From Scolanthus callimorphus (Eukaryota > Cnidaria > Anthozoa > Actiniaria > Edwardsiidae): a DNA stretch of 64,000 nucleotides. Below are positions 1-12,556 of this stretch, piece after piece; the first letter of the stretch is position 1, and the number at the start of each line of letters is the position of its first letter. The notes under the pieces are model-generated. The model ran no database searches. It was given only the letters and a program-made list of their open reading frames with translations, and was not told where the DNA came from. The stretch spans positions 21,413,854 to 21,477,853 of the forward strand of contig CM066913.1 of the NCBI GenBank assembly GCA_033964015.1, written 5' to 3'. The position numbers and the translations under genes were made by a program.

Positions 1-1789
1 TACTACTTTCACAGAATCTTACATTTTCAGCATATACAATTGGATCAGTCTCATCAAACAACAAGTACCGCTGTGGCTTGGCCAGAACAAGCTTCATTGG
101 TTAGAGGCGTTGGCACACCTCTCAAAAGGACCGAAAATCAAACCAGAAGCCGTGTTTTGTGGGGATTCAGAAATAAAACATAGTAACTCACCTATTAACA
201 AACCTAGTGCAGTTGTTGGAACGAATACTGATGAGGCATGGACGGCGGATCAATGTATTTGTTTCACACGATTTACTCTAATTCTACTCCTTTGGACTCC
301 GCTGCCACAGCTCATGAGCAAATCTTCCCTGCACTCATTTTTGGATTAACTTACAAGTGATTAACCCATGAGGTGCAAGAGTAATTCCTCGTTGTGATAA
401 GATAAGGGTTTAAAGCAGACACCCATAATGGCATGAAGGTAGGACAAAGACTTGTAAGGAGTATAGAGCGAATCAGAGATGAGATCAAAATATATCAAGA
501 CAGTCTGGTTTAGTTTCTTCTATTTTAATCTACTGAGACTACACGACAGGTCGGCGAATTGTGGGAAGATGTGCCATGCGGTCAGTTTTTAACTCTTAGT
601 TTTGTTATCGGTGTCTCACAGAAGAGGTTGTTGCCCCAGGCGATAAGCTAAAATCCAGTGTTTGGATTGGTATTGCGTTCAGGGATCCATTTGAATATTT
701 GCCTGCCTCTATCAAATTCCAAATTACGATCTCTTTTGTAGAAAAGGCTAGAAAAGTATATATGACGCTCCCTGTTTATCAATTTTGTATAAAAACAACG
801 GGGTGAGATATCTTTAAAGGTGCCACAGGGCAAAAAGTCAAGAAAAATCTGTTATAAAACTTGTTTTTGTGGTAAGCTAACACGATATCCAGATCAGGTT
901 GGTTTATAGCCATCCATTAGTAAATGCGCCACTCTGAATTGAAAGGAGATGCAAACAGTTACTATATACCCTGCTGTTTTTTTTTTTTTGCTTTTCAGAT
1001 ACCCCTAACTTATCCCGGCCTTGTGGAAAGGGTGCTTGTTGTGATTGAGTCAACGTCTAGGAGGTGATAGTTTCTATTTCCTTTTCCACTGTTTCCTTTC
1101 TCATATGTAATGCCACTGTTGAGGAGGCTATGACACACATTGAAATGGATGTCAGTGACGGACATGAAATAAAGTTGTAACGGTCTCATAACAAAAAGCT
1201 AGCTTAAGCTGAACAAAATGCGTGGGAGAGAACAGACGAAACAACCTACACTCTGTAGGAGGAGACAGATCATGATCGTGACTTAACGTATGGGGAAATA
1301 TTCAATGAGTTCTTTGGCAAAGAAAAACAATCAAGTTTTGTATCATATTGAATGACCCTAAGGTCTAAAATTTTTCTTTGTTCCAATTTTATGATATTCC
1401 TAGATATCATTCCTACATATTCCTAGATCTCATCTGGAGTGTCATTCGTTTTGATACAAAACTGGGTGGTTCTTTTCAAATCTGACGGACTAGAACTCAC
1501 CAACACCAGAAAATTAGTTTTTGACAAATGATTATTAATTTAATAATTTAGTATTAAAGTAATAATAAATAACACATTTGTTTTCTACTCTTCCAAAACG
1601 TTAAAATGATACATAAAAAGAAAAAGAAATAAAGGATCTTCTCCTCATCGTGAGGGAACTCAAAGCGGCTGAAAGTACACAACCGCTAGACAAAGAGAGG
1701 TTGGAGGATTTAACGGGCTGCATTAGATGGCGCAAATTGCAGCCGCGCAGCTTACAATCATGAGGACTGTTGAACAGTATATATGCCTC
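1..1789. other. gene-free stretch
   Basis: AT-rich non-coding sequence. Short open frames exist on both strands but none has recognisable protein features. I see no repeats, tRNA-like folds or clear promoter elements. Confidence 0.5.
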
Positions 1790-2065
1790 CGAGAGTCAGG
1801 CCATTGCACCGGGAGACAATCCCCTACTCTTACGAGGAGTGCAATGGGTTCTTTAGCGTCCACCTTGAACAGGGGTAGAAGGGAAGGCAGACGGGACCTC
1901 GGTTTATTGTCTCATCCGAAAGGAAACACAGTAGAACTAAGTTCAACTCACAATATGATCTTGTCTCAATCACGACTCGAACAGAAAGAAAATTTCCTCT
2001 GTCCCAGCCGGGAATCGATCCTGGACCACAGCGGTGGGAGTCCCAGCCAACCATGCTTTCACATG
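1790..2065 (-). mobile_element. tRNA-derived SINE-like copy
   Basis: Read on the minus strand, the segment starts near 2060 with a tRNA-like head whose B-box-like block is GGATCGATTCCCGGC. It is followed by a body containing TTTCTTTCTGTTC and a tail near ACCCATTGCACTCC. The same head and body motifs recur on the minus strand at about 49,265-49,480, so this is a dispersed family and not a single-copy gene. Open frames on both strands here are by-products. Exact ends and target duplications were not resolved. Confidence 0.5.
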
Positions 2066-3419
2066 CTTCTTACATGCACGTAGCTTAAAAGCAGACGAAA
2101 TGACAATTATTTTACCAAAGAACACCTTTCACTTGGTACAAGGGAGCATTGTATAGCTTGACATAGTATTCAACCGAATCTCACCACATGGTAGAAGCTG
2201 AGCCATCTTTCACCAGAATTTTGGCGAGTATCCAGTCTTGGACATGGGGCTGGCAGAAAATCTCTCGTGACCGATATTTACTCCTTCGCAGCATTGCGGC
2301 TCGTGCAATTTTGATACTTTTTGAAAAACCCACTCGTGCAAATTAATTCCAAATTGAACTCGATGATTTCCTTTTAATAATACACATGTTAATATTTCAA
2401 AGGAGTCATTAACAAATCTGCTTACAAACTGAACAAGCCGCAGGCATTTTTCCTTGATCGAAATCTGGACCAAAACCTGACAGAATTTGAGCATGAACAA
2501 AAAACAAGTTTCCATAACATAGCTCTATGTTATCAAAATATTTTGTAATCTTATTAGCATTTCAAAAGAAATTTTGCATTTTGTTAACCATTTTTGCACT
2601 TTGTTACCTTTTTTTGGCACTTTGTTACCTAAAAACTGCAATGCTCTCACCCACTCAGAATTAAGAATTTTTTAAAGTGTATAATTAGAGCGGTAATTCA
2701 CCGAACGTTGTAAACAGAATCAAATTAGATTGATCATTGTAATAATTATTTGGATATTGTTAAAGAAAATAAATGTCACTTGAGTGGCCATTTAAATGAC
2801 AAACCTAGTGTGTCTAGCGATTCAGTTCCCCGCCAGAAACGCGCAAACAGCGAGTGTTGATCAGCGTCTATTAATTTTCGGAAAGTGGAAAATTTATTGT
2901 TAAGAGAATGTGGGTCCTGTCGATGTGTCGGCATAAAAATATGTTCTGATTCGGGTGATAACTAATTTATGCGCGCGGCTTCGAACCGGGAACCATTTTT
3001 AAAGTTTTATCTTTTGTTCACCGTATGCATTGCTACGCGACCTCAACATTTATTGTTGCGCGATTGGCGATTTTACAAATTGTAATAATGTCAATTTTTT
3101 AGCCATTCTAGGCAAGCTAAAGGATAGTGGTAACAGCTAGAACGTTAGTCTGTAACAGTATCGTTTCTGTTTGAATTCTTAAATTTCAGTTACGAAATTC
3201 CGGAACAAATTGTTCTTGTGTTTACAAAAAGAGTGTAAATTAAAATAAATCTGCACATCCACATCCGCTTCCGAATTATATAATAAAGAGAAACATTAAA
3301 CTAAATTTAAGCTTTAAAATGTAGAGATTTAGCGGAGGTTAACCTTGAAAGTCACATACTCATCGGTAAGAAAAAGTAAAAGACTGATTTTGAGGGCTAA
3401 GGTAAAATCGTCCTTTAGA
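2066..3419. other. gene-free stretch
   Basis: AT-rich, no convincing coding sequence. A short degenerate tandem motif, roughly TTTTTGCACTTTGTTACC, repeats about three times near 2565-2635. Nothing else stands out. Confidence 0.4.
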
Positions 3420-4074
3420 TAAGCACGTCCCATTAAGAAAGAAAAGAACAGAAAAGAAAAAAGGTATCCATGGATCACACAAGATCTCACCCGTTTAATG
3501 CACAATAAAGACTATTTAAAGAAAAAAAAAGAAATCCAGACAAACAATAATGAAGACTGGCGGGAATTCAAGCGATCACGAATTGAGCAAACGCCGCAAT
3601 TAAGGCAGCCAAAAAGCATTATTTTACTGCCGGTCTTGAGCAAGCAAAAAACGATCCCAAGTAAACGTGGAAACTGATAAATGAAGCTGCAAAGGCCGGA
3701 AGTCAGCTACAAGTCAAGTGGCCGGAAGTCAATATTTTGGAAACAAAAACTAAGGCTGGTTCTCTACATTCAGCGGCGGGCATAGCAGATTCGTTTAATG
3801 ACCATTTCACTACGGCAATTGGCAAAGATCTGACGAACAAAATTTCTGCCACTAACACCAGCCCGTTTTCGTATATAAATCCAGCTAAATCAAAATTCAA
3901 TTTCGATAGGATAAAAGAAAAAAGAAGTTCACAAACCACTTCAACAAATACATGGCAAAAAGGCAACTGGCCTATATGTCTCAAGCAAGCTCTTGAAGCT
4001 TGCCTCGGAATTAATATGATCTTCTTCACTTACAGAGATTTTTAATCAATCTGTTTTACTGGCTTTTTCCCGCA
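3420..4074 (+). pseudogene. non-LTR retrotransposon ORF2, linker before RT (5' fragment)
   Basis: Conceptual translation in shifting frames gives the linker that precedes the reverse transcriptase in CR1/L2-type LINEs. It contains YPWITQDLTRLMHNKDYLKK near 3465-3525, then GIADSFNDHFTTAIGKDL (3780-3833), then SLTEIFNQSVLLAF just before 4075. The endonuclease domain is not visible upstream and several frameshifts and stops are present, so the copy is dead. A MITE interrupts the element at 4079, and the RT continues after 5077. Confidence 0.75.
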
Positions 4075-4078
4075 TTAA

Positions 4079-5073
4079 AGTGCTACTAATGCTTTTTGAG
4101 AGACTTTTTTGAACAAAATCCTCTAATTAAGTAGTGAGCTTCTATGATTTTTTTTTTTCGATTCGGTTAAATCCTGATTTTTTTACGGATCATTTCATAT
4201 TGGAAATGTCCCGCCATCTTTGAAACACTTACCAGTCTCCCGCACGGATCGTCTTCGCGCGGCCAAGATCCAAGTCATGCCCAAATAAGGACGTTCAAGG
4301 TTCAAGGCTCAGTTTACAGCATATTCTTCGCAAGAATTCCCTAGTCTTATCGTTTTTTTGCGATGTTGGTATTAGTGGAACGTAGGCCATGTATTGATAT
4401 GTACTTCTTTGTTGCTTTTAGTATTGATCTTTAAAGTTTTTAACGTCAGAAAATTGAATGCGAGTCGAGATTTCAGATTTCAGTGACAACGGTTGCCGCC
4501 ATTACCGTTTGTCACGCATTATATCCGCCGAATAAAATAGCCTCTATCTGTCTTCTATGAGGGTCCTTTATGGTGTGGAATAGCTAATATTAAATTTCAA
4601 TGTCACACCACACTATTTATAGTACTGGGATGGTAATGGACCCACGTTTAGAATAGCAAAGCCATTTTGAAAATGGTCTTCTTGAACGGCGCTACCGAAA
4701 AGAAACACAGAAAATGTCGGCCATTTTAGCGACTACTATGAAGAACTTTTGTGCAAATCCAAGGTTGCACTCATAATAAACTTTTCTCGCTTTAAAAACC
4801 CATTAAAAAGAATAAAAGATCCCTGCGTTTGTTGTGACAGGTAGCACGCGCACTCACGCGCACCGGCTATCTTGTAACGAGCCTGCGATGTCAAAAGAAA
4901 TTACAAATGCAGTCAGCGGAGTTAAGTGTTTCAAAGATGGCGGGAAATTTCCAATATGAAATGATTCGTAAAAAAATCAGGATTTAACCGAATCGAAAAT
5001 TAATTTCACAGAAGCTCATTACTTGATTAGAGGTTTTTGCTCAAAAAGTCTCTCGAAAAGCATTAGTAGCACT
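4079..5073. mobile_element. 995-bp MITE with TTAA target duplication
   Basis: Inverted ends of about 170 bp: the left end starts AGTGCTACTAATGC, and the right end is its reverse complement with scattered mismatches. TTAA lies directly outside both ends (4075-4078 and 5074-5077). No transposase is encoded. The element sits inside the non-LTR RT. Removing it plus one TTAA places the pre-insertion residues FFPH and the post-insertion residues WKQTRVTP next to each other in one frame, apart from a stop, as this RT family expects. TTAA duplication is typical of piggyBac-type transposition, but the terminal sequence is not canonical piggyBac. Confidence 0.85.
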
Positions 5074-5077
5074 TTAA

Positions 5078-5391
5078 TGGAAGCAGACTAGAGTAACGCC
5101 CATGTTTATCCAATTAGGATTCCGATCACTTCACAGCACTTGCCTACTCGAGGCTACAAATACTTGGAGTATATAGACAAGTGACTACTTAACGAGGTTT
5201 TTCTGATTGATCTAAAGAAAGCCCTTGATACGATAGATCATACAATTCTTATTGGGAAGATTGAAGAATATGGAGTCGATCAGGATGCCATGAATTGGTT
5301 TAAATCATATCTTGGTTGTAGAACACAACAGTGCATGGCCAATGGGCGTAGTCTCTCACGAACCCAAGTTATTTCTCATGATGTACCTCAG
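5078..5391 (+). pseudogene. non-LTR retrotransposon reverse transcriptase (3' fragment)
   Basis: Continues the element interrupted at 4079. Visible RT blocks are WKQTRVTPMF (from 5078), QLGFRSLHST (5113-5142), then FLIDLKKALDTIDHTIL (5200-5250) with the first catalytic Asp, and SYLGCRTQQCMANGRSLS leading to VPQ at 5391. The YADD-type catalytic block expected next is absent. The sequence changes to AT-rich ATATG-containing DNA, so the copy is 3'-truncated. A frameshift and an in-frame stop lie between the GFRSLHST and FLIDLKK blocks. Confidence 0.85.
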
Positions 5392-5688
5392 GTACCATAT
5401 TTGGCCCATATGGTCATATAATTGTCACATGTTCTTTCTCTTGATTAGTCATATATTATTGTAGTCACATATAATCCATACATATCAAAAACATATGATA
5501 TCAAAATGTCAGAGTTACAGACATATAACGACTAAATTAGACAAAAAAGAATTTTCATATGTTAGTCATGTGCATATGCTTGTCACATGATTTCCAGAAG
5601 TGTATAGATCCGTAACAAAGAAAACAGGTCTATCTAAATGTCTATCTTTTGAGATCATGCGAACATGAACAGTAGATCTAAAATATTC
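5392..5688. other. ATATG-rich spacer
   Basis: Short AT-rich stretch with many CATATG and TCATAT words after the truncated RT. No gene was seen. Confidence 0.35.
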
Positions 5689-5721
5689 ATGGGTACCCCA
5701 TGGGTACCCCATGGGTACCCC
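5689..5721. repeat. 11-bp perfect tandem repeat, three copies
   Basis: ATGGGTACCCC repeats exactly three times at 5689, 5700 and 5711. The unit contains the palindrome GGGTACCC. It lies immediately upstream of the MITE at 5737. Confidence 0.95.
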
Positions 5722-5736
5722 TGGTGTCTGACTTAA

Positions 5737-6341
5737 GGTGACTCCCACAAAATGAAACGCGTCTTTCAGACATTTTTTAACACGCTCGCGTGTTCTGGAT
5801 ATGCGAAACCTCGACTATTGGTGCTTTTAAATAATTTATAAGAGCCGCATTTGCCTATGCGAGGCGATATTCTAACAGTGGTATTTTCACAAAAGTTTTT
5901 TTTTTTGTGCGAAAAAAAATCACGAAACTGTCTTTAAAGCTACGGCTATGAAATTTTTGAACTTAAACTCAGAATGAATGGATTGATGAGTTCGTAAATC
6001 GTATAAATCGGATTTATATTGGCAGTCTAATAAGAGCACATTGACATTAAATTTGAATGACAAAAAAAACGAAGGTCGAATGACCGCAAATCCGAAATTT
6101 CAGAAAAAAACGCGCGAAGATTTTTCACAGGAGGGACTTTTGTAAAAAAAAAAACGACTGTTAGAATATCGGCTCGCATAAGGAAATGCGGCTCTTAAAA
6201 ATAAACTCGAACAAATAGTTAAAAGCACCAATAGTCGAGGTTTAACATATCCAAAGCTCAGAAATATCCGGGCCATTTTTGACGGGACGCGAGCGAGTTA
6301 AAAAATGTCTGAAAAACGCGTTTCATATTGTTGGAGTCACC
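5737..6341. mobile_element. 605-bp MITE with TTAA target duplication
   Basis: Long inverted ends of about 150 bp begin GGTGACTCC. TTAA is directly outside on both sides (5733-5736 and 6342-6345). The arms share blocks such as GAGCCGCATTTGCC and AATGCGGCTCTT, and the centre has homopolymer A runs. No transposase is present. A second partial copy of the same family ends at 60,983, also followed by TTAA. Confidence 0.88.
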
Positions 6342-6345
6342 TTAA

Positions 6346-8528
6346 GGTTACGGTAGAGGTTCAGGGGTCCGTGCGAGCTGAAATCGCATGCATTTGCGAT
6401 GTTCTACGATTTCGTTCGATGTTCTAGAAAATCTCACTTGATCGAACATGGCGAAGAAGGTGTAAAATCACCATGCCACAAAATCCAGTTAAATCGCATA
6501 ACACCTTTTCGCCTTATTGGATTTTGAAGGATTTTGTGCGATCAAGTAACACAGACTTGGATTAAATGCGATTTAGTGTCAATGCTAAAATAATGCGACC
6601 AGCTCGATTTTATGGTTTGATTATAGCTTTGGATTTCATGCGATATAGAGGAATTATGAAGAGGTTATGTGATATCGGTACAACTCGTAGCGCTGGATTT
6701 TATGCGATGTTGTTGAATAATCAAAACAAGTTGCAAGATTTCGATCAGGGGTTTTAATTGATCCATGTATGACTCCTTTGTTTTTTTAAATGTCAACGTT
6801 AGAACAGGGAAAAAAGGTACAATTATTCAATATTGTCGATTTAAGTTTAACTTAACACACGGAATTGCCGTGCATCTCAAAATCGAGCCTTTGTTCTTAT
6901 TGTTGAGCGAGTGTCTGGTGTCTAGTGTTCCTCGCTTCTGAGTGGTTAACTCGCACTTTTTGAAAGAGAGGCGCCATTAACCATTAACCACCAGACGTTA
7001 GAAGCGTGGTGTATGATCGCGTAGTTCAGTTCCCCGCTCTCTGGCTTCGTTTCTGGTATTACAATCTTCGTTACATATTCTGATGTCTGTATTATGGTTG
7101 CACATTCCTACTGCCATATTCCTGAAATACGCTAGAAGTCCTAGAAAGATTTTAGCGAGGATAACTGACATGGATAAGCGGAAGGTGAGTTCAAATGCCT
7201 ATAGTATCATCACTGTAGCTTATACTCGCGGGGCGTTCTATAGTTAATCCTTCTGTTGCACAAGAAATATATTATCATGGCGAGGGCTGTCGGAACTCAA
7301 TCAAGATCGAGACAATTACTTTATTCCCTCACTTTATTTCCTTCGGATCAACGGGTCGATTCACGACCAATTTCATCGAACCACAGCGGCGATATCGGTG
7401 GGCATTAGCACGAGCGACCGTTGATCTGGCCTTTTGCAATTTACTTTGTTTTGTAAAGTATAACGAGAAAATTAACCTTAAAGACTTTGTTAGATAAACA
7501 CCGGGTCATACACTCCGGTTTCCCGCTGCACACCCCGTGCTATTGATAAATAAAATTTGTAGAGCGTTGACCAGTAAAATTATGGTTCGTACGTACCAGT
7601 AAAATATGGTTTGTAATCGATCACAAGCCTATATATTTTTGCTACGAAATTCCTTAGTTGTTATTGTTATTATCTCGGGTTTCTACTTATTTCACAACGC
7701 AGAGGTAGCAACTAAAAGATGCCCGCACTCTCCGGTCTAGATATTAAAGTATGAAACTGCAACTTAACTTAGTTTACGACTCTGATTTGAATTTAGGACT
7801 CACGAGTATAATAATTTTGAAATAGCGCCTACAAGATCGAATAAACACAGCAACACAGATCGTATTCGCTTGATAGAGATACACACTTAGTCTAATAAAG
7901 TACCTAATAATTTAGACAAATTCCACAGAAAGCTAGTGTATGCAATTAGGAAAATGATACATAATATCAATTGTTCATTGTTTGTGATACTGTTATAATT
8001 AGTAAGGCAATAATATCACCTGAAACATCTTCCAGAAATTTCTAGAAGATCGCACTGATTCATATCGTGGAAAATCGTAGCAAATTACGTAAGGACAGTG
8101 CTATTTGTGTAAATATGATATTCTACGAAATCGCATGAGATCCAAAGTGCAATTCACCGGCCTCTGCCTTAGTCGGAAATCGCATGAGATCGTAGAATAT
8201 TCTAGGCGCGAATTTACCGTGAAAATTCACACCTCGTTATCTAAGATAATCGTGGAAAATCGCACGATCTCTTGTCGTTTTTATCGCAGAATCTTCTAGG
8301 TTTATTCTAGAACGTCGTACGATATTCAAAGCTCATCCCGCAGTGGTGTCCGCGAAAATCCCTCCGGAGCGTGCACTTGACCGAAATGTGCAAACCTAAA
8401 ATATATCACAAATATGCTTATAATGCAAATACAAGAGGCGAATTGTCATAAAAAAGAATTGACGGCTGGCCATTAAGTAAACATAATTAGCTATAAGTAA
8501 GTAAGGAACTTTATTAACGTCTCAAATC
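6346..8528. other. gene-poor stretch with degenerate ATCGCATGA motifs
   Basis: No convincing gene. Short words related to AAATCGCATGAGATC recur (twice near 8132-8195) among TCTAGAA-type motifs at both edges (6380-6560 and 8030-8310). This could be the subterminal repeats of an old element, but I could not define its ends. At 7170-7184 an ATG, five codons and a consensus GTGAGT donor resemble a tiny first exon (see findings). Confidence 0.35.
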
Positions 8529-8529
8529 T

Positions 8530-8897
8530 TCTAGCTGTGCACGAGTGCACTACTAATCGGGGAGACGGTGCACACCTTAGGCCTACGGCAAACGCCGAAC
8601 TTCAGCCGCTATTCTTCTGTCAAACCTTTCCTTTTTCAAAGGATGCAGCTTCATTATACTTTATAATCAATAAATGGCTATTGTTTTGTATTGGAACGGC
8701 GCGAATCTGGCACGGCGTTTGCCGTAGGCCTTACCCCCTTTCTCTAACAGAGCTCCAGGTTAAAGGAATTCAAAGCTATATAAGCAAGCTGCTCGGAACA
8801 GAGAAATATCGATACGGTTGGTCGATCCGGGATTCGAACTTAGGGTCGTACGCACAGTGTGCCGTGCACAAACACACTGCTCCACCTAGCCATACCT
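8530..8897 (-). mobile_element. tRNA-headed SINE-like copy with internal 19-bp inverted repeat
   Basis: On the minus strand, 8895 to about 8805 reads as a tRNA-like head: an A-box-like block TAGGTGGAGCAGTG and a near-perfect B box, GTTCGAATCC. A perfect 19-bp inverted pair (8579-8597 and 8713-8731, AGGCCTACGGCAAACGCCG) lies in the body. The open frame on the plus strand has no protein features. Whether the inverted pair belongs to the SINE or to an older insertion is unclear. Confidence 0.5.
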
Positions 8898-11849
8898 AAG
8901 TAGCTATCTACTAGAATCCTTAATATTGAAATTCGTCTTGCATACATTCAGCGGATATCGTGGTTAGCCGAGGCAGGCGCTAGGCTGATAACTACCAAAG
9001 TAAAAACAAACACGAAAGTAGTACATAGATAGTATCTCCGTCAAAATAACGTGTTTTTCATGTTCTAGATAGCATAAAAAAGAAGCATATTCACGAAAAC
9101 GTATGCAAGACTTCCGTCTTATCTCTATGAATACTTCGGTGCACTCTGTTGTTGTTTGAGGTGGGGATGTGCTCTATTTTTCGAAATAATTTTCTGAACA
9201 AAGCTGAATTCCCCATTCTTCGCAATGGGCGATTGGTTAAACAAGGAATGAGAGAGGCTCTGTTTATAGATTGAGACAAACAATTTGACTGATGCAAACT
9301 AACATAAAGGGGAAGGTAAACGGTAGATCACAAAAGACGCTACGCAAATAAGATAATAAATCGGTGCCATAAATTTCCGACTGTCTATGAGAGTGGAAGC
9401 AATATCGATGTTGTAAAGAAAGGCATTAGAAATACAAGCGCTAAATAATTACATTGTTTTGACAGCACAGTTTGATTTTTATATCTTAGAAGTATTGAAC
9501 GGAATATCGTGTCTCAACGGGCGTGGTTAAAGATCCTTTCACACTCGAACTGGAAGAGCGGAAAGGAACTCGCTCATCTAATATTTCTTAGGTAAATGAT
9601 TTTTCTTATCCGTCTACGTTTCTTTTGCAAAGTCGTTTATGAAATCGTCACTCGAGGAATAGAGGGAGATAATCGCTAAGAACCTGTTAGACTCCAATAA
9701 CCGCGAAATTAATTTGAGAGATCGCTATGTCGTACAACAGATAACTCCAAGTAATTTTGCATTGCCAATTGCATGTCTATGGAATTAATTTCCTCCCAGT
9801 GTGTGGTCATAACCTGAATGAGAAATAAGGCAGTTAATAAGTGCGTCACACGAAATCTTTTCCGGTTCACGACTCAAACAATAGAAACATTATAGAGTGG
9901 GCGGAGCGAATTTTAGTCTTTTGACGTAGGGCGGTAAAGGGTTTCTTAAAGAGGAAGTGCCCCGTGGTTAAACCTCATTAGCGTTTCGTAATATTTTTAT
10001 AGGAAGAAACATAAAATGTTTGCAAAAGTACAGGTGCTCACGGTGTTATCTTCGTAATTTTCTTTAAAATTAAACCATATTGTGACCAGAGATGTAAAAA
10101 ATATTGATGCCGAGGTCACTTCCTATGGTAATTTTCTGTTTATTCTAGGTTGTTTGTTGGCCTTTTTCTACTTGTTTTGCATAATTTACAAAAACAAGTC
10201 ATCGTTCGTTAAAATCCCCATCTAGCAGGTGACCTTGAATTGTACGAGAAATAATATTGCCTTGGTTTGGTTAGCTCTCTTTCCTTTAACTTTGGAGTCA
10301 ATTTTTTGATCTTAGCTTTGACGCTTTTACCTTTTTAAACAAAGTTACCTATGATTTATAGGTAATGTTGATGTAAGGGAGCTGAGATAATTAAACCTAC
10401 AATTGTAGTTCTGTTAAAACTCAGAAAAAAAAAACAATAAGAAACGTTTGTCTGGTTTATTAACATTGTGGAGTCACCAACTGAGATGATAATAGCATTT
10501 GGTCTTGTCATAAAATAAAAATGAGCCCGATAATGCATAAGTACTCGTCGATGCAAGCAACTGTGGCGGCCTTTGCAACAATGGCTATAAACTCAGTTTC
10601 AGCATGCGAAATACACCTGATACAGATTGGCTTGATGTTCGCGTTCAGAAAAATGCGCTTCTCGTTTTATGAGGATTTGATCAAGTTACTTCAAGTTTTT
10701 TATCTGCTAATATCAATGACTGGAGGTCACTGCCGTGGAACAAGTATTTCACGACCCTCTGGCCATTACTAAATAGTAATCCCATTCGAAAAAAGAAGCA
10801 AAATTCATGTTCAAGTACCTTTTGAAGTCCATAGATCTTTGGATAGACACGCGCTCCCTCACTTGCTTGTATCTTCTAGATCATTGGTTTGGATTAGTTC
10901 GCAGCCTCAAGCTAAAATTTGGTTACAACAAAGCGACCGGAAAATCTATCTCCTTCACACCGCTGTAAGCAGTGACGTTGGACATGATCCCGGTGAAGGA
11001 ACAGTTACCAAAGAAGATAGCCCAAGGCGCGTTATCTCATGTTTCCACATTAAAAATAAGCATGTACAATTTACGGTTATATCACAAATTTTGGACGTTG
11101 AATGTCTAGGGGCTAACCAGCAGCTTCTAGAGATCTGTTTTACCTAGACAAGAAAAGCAACTTCTTTAAAGAGAGAAACAACTATAGGCCCCTACTTAAC
11201 TTTCTTACGTTCTAGCTTATATTACGACAATTGCAGGTAGTTATGTTATAAGGAAATTTTATCGACAATTTACAGTAATCTCTCTTGCAATGTTCTGGTT
11301 ATAATAGCTGCTTTGAAAACGAACGGAATAGGCGAAAAATACATCCATTTCACAAGTTTGATCATGGGTTTTTGGGACTAACCAGTAGCAAGGACTATGA
11401 CATGAAAGTAATAGGGTCTCTACTAAATAGAGATGTGGGTGAATTTGACCAATAGGGCTTTTTACTCCAAAAATTCCAACATGGCGTGTTCACAGAACTC
11501 GTGTCAGATTAAAAACTCCTGTTAGGTTCCAGGCCCCCCTACTGGCCCCAGGACGACAGTCACACCAAACAAACATAAATGTAACAAAAAAAAAACACAA
11601 ATAAATTGACTAGGCTGTTTTTACCTAGTTATCATAAAACGAGAAAAGTATTCCAGCAACTTCTGGGAGCCATTAGTTTTATAAGAGTTTATATGAAAAT
11701 TTTACATCGCTTTCGCATATTTCCGGGGATCAATTGTGATTGATCGTGTATTTCAGATAAGTTCGTTCAGTTAATCAGTGCAATTCACAATAGGAACACC
11801 AGGAATAGCTCGTGCAAAAATGTAATTTTACCTAAAGTGAAACAAGCCT
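8898..11849. other. gene-free stretch
   Basis: About 3 kb of AT-rich DNA. Small frames near 10,521-10,772 and 10,839-11,147 have no recognisable domains, signal peptides or splice structure. Nothing else was seen. Confidence 0.4.
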
Positions 11850-12219
11850 TTGGCAAAAGGGCAAAGGGCCGCGTTCTTTGATGTAAGGGTGTACCACCCT
11901 AACGGAGATTCCTACAAAGAGCTTAACCCCTTACAGATATACAGGCAGCACGAGAATGAGAAAAAGAGAAGGTACGCCCGAAGAGTGATGAAAGTGGAAC
12001 GGAGAACGCGTTTACACCAACAGGGGGCATGGGTGAAGAGTGCAAGAGATACCATAGCAGATTGGCAGAGCTTATGTCAGCTAAGAAAGGAGAGGACTAC
12101 TGTATGCTGCAACAGTCTCTTGGATGCGATCCAGAGTCTCCTTTGCCATACAAAGATCAGCTCTACTTCGCCTTAGAGGGTCCAGAACAGTTAGAAGGAT
12201 ATTCAACAAGCAGACTTTG
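11850..12219 (+). pseudogene. retroelement-associated ORF end, frameshifted
   Basis: One frame reads [14 protein letters not shown], then [20 protein letters not shown] (about 11,875-11,995). The next frame continues with [20 protein letters not shown] from 12,029. This charged FDVRVxHP...HExEKKRxY block resembles the C-terminal part of ORFs that are multicopy in cnidarian retroelements, which is a recollection and not a database match. A frameshift near 12,020 breaks it. It lies directly upstream of the DIRS remnant, but I cannot show that they are one element. Confidence 0.5.
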
Positions 12220-12556
12220 AACTAGATAGATGCCGTGCTAAAATCTAGGCCCGGACCAGCGGTCATCAATTAAAAGTCATGCAAATGCAAATGAGGTAGC
12301 TATATAGCCAAAGGGACGCCGTATGCAAATCAGTTCTTTTACTTCGGCCAGTAGGTCATTTTTATTGCCGCTTTCGGTAAAGTTCGCTATGAACTTCACT
12401 TTTCAGTAATTCTTTCACACTGCTCTCTTCACAGTGAAATATGGTAGAAAAAGACGCAGAGATGATTATAGTTTTGGACCTTTCGCCGTGTGAACAACAA
12501 GATTCAGCGACTGCTGAGTTGAACCCGACGAGGAACCCGAGATTCATATCGATGAT

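Noticed and set aside
8805..8897. Functional tRNA gene
   Set aside because: A and B boxes are present but no complete cloverleaf or anticodon arm can be drawn; better explained as a SINE head.
8933..8995. tRNA-like GTGGTTAGCCGAGG block
   Set aside because: An A-box-like match only; no B box at the right distance.
10521..11147. Two open frames of 83 and 102 codons
   Set aside because: No domain, splice signals or codon pattern; length is expected by chance in 64 kb.
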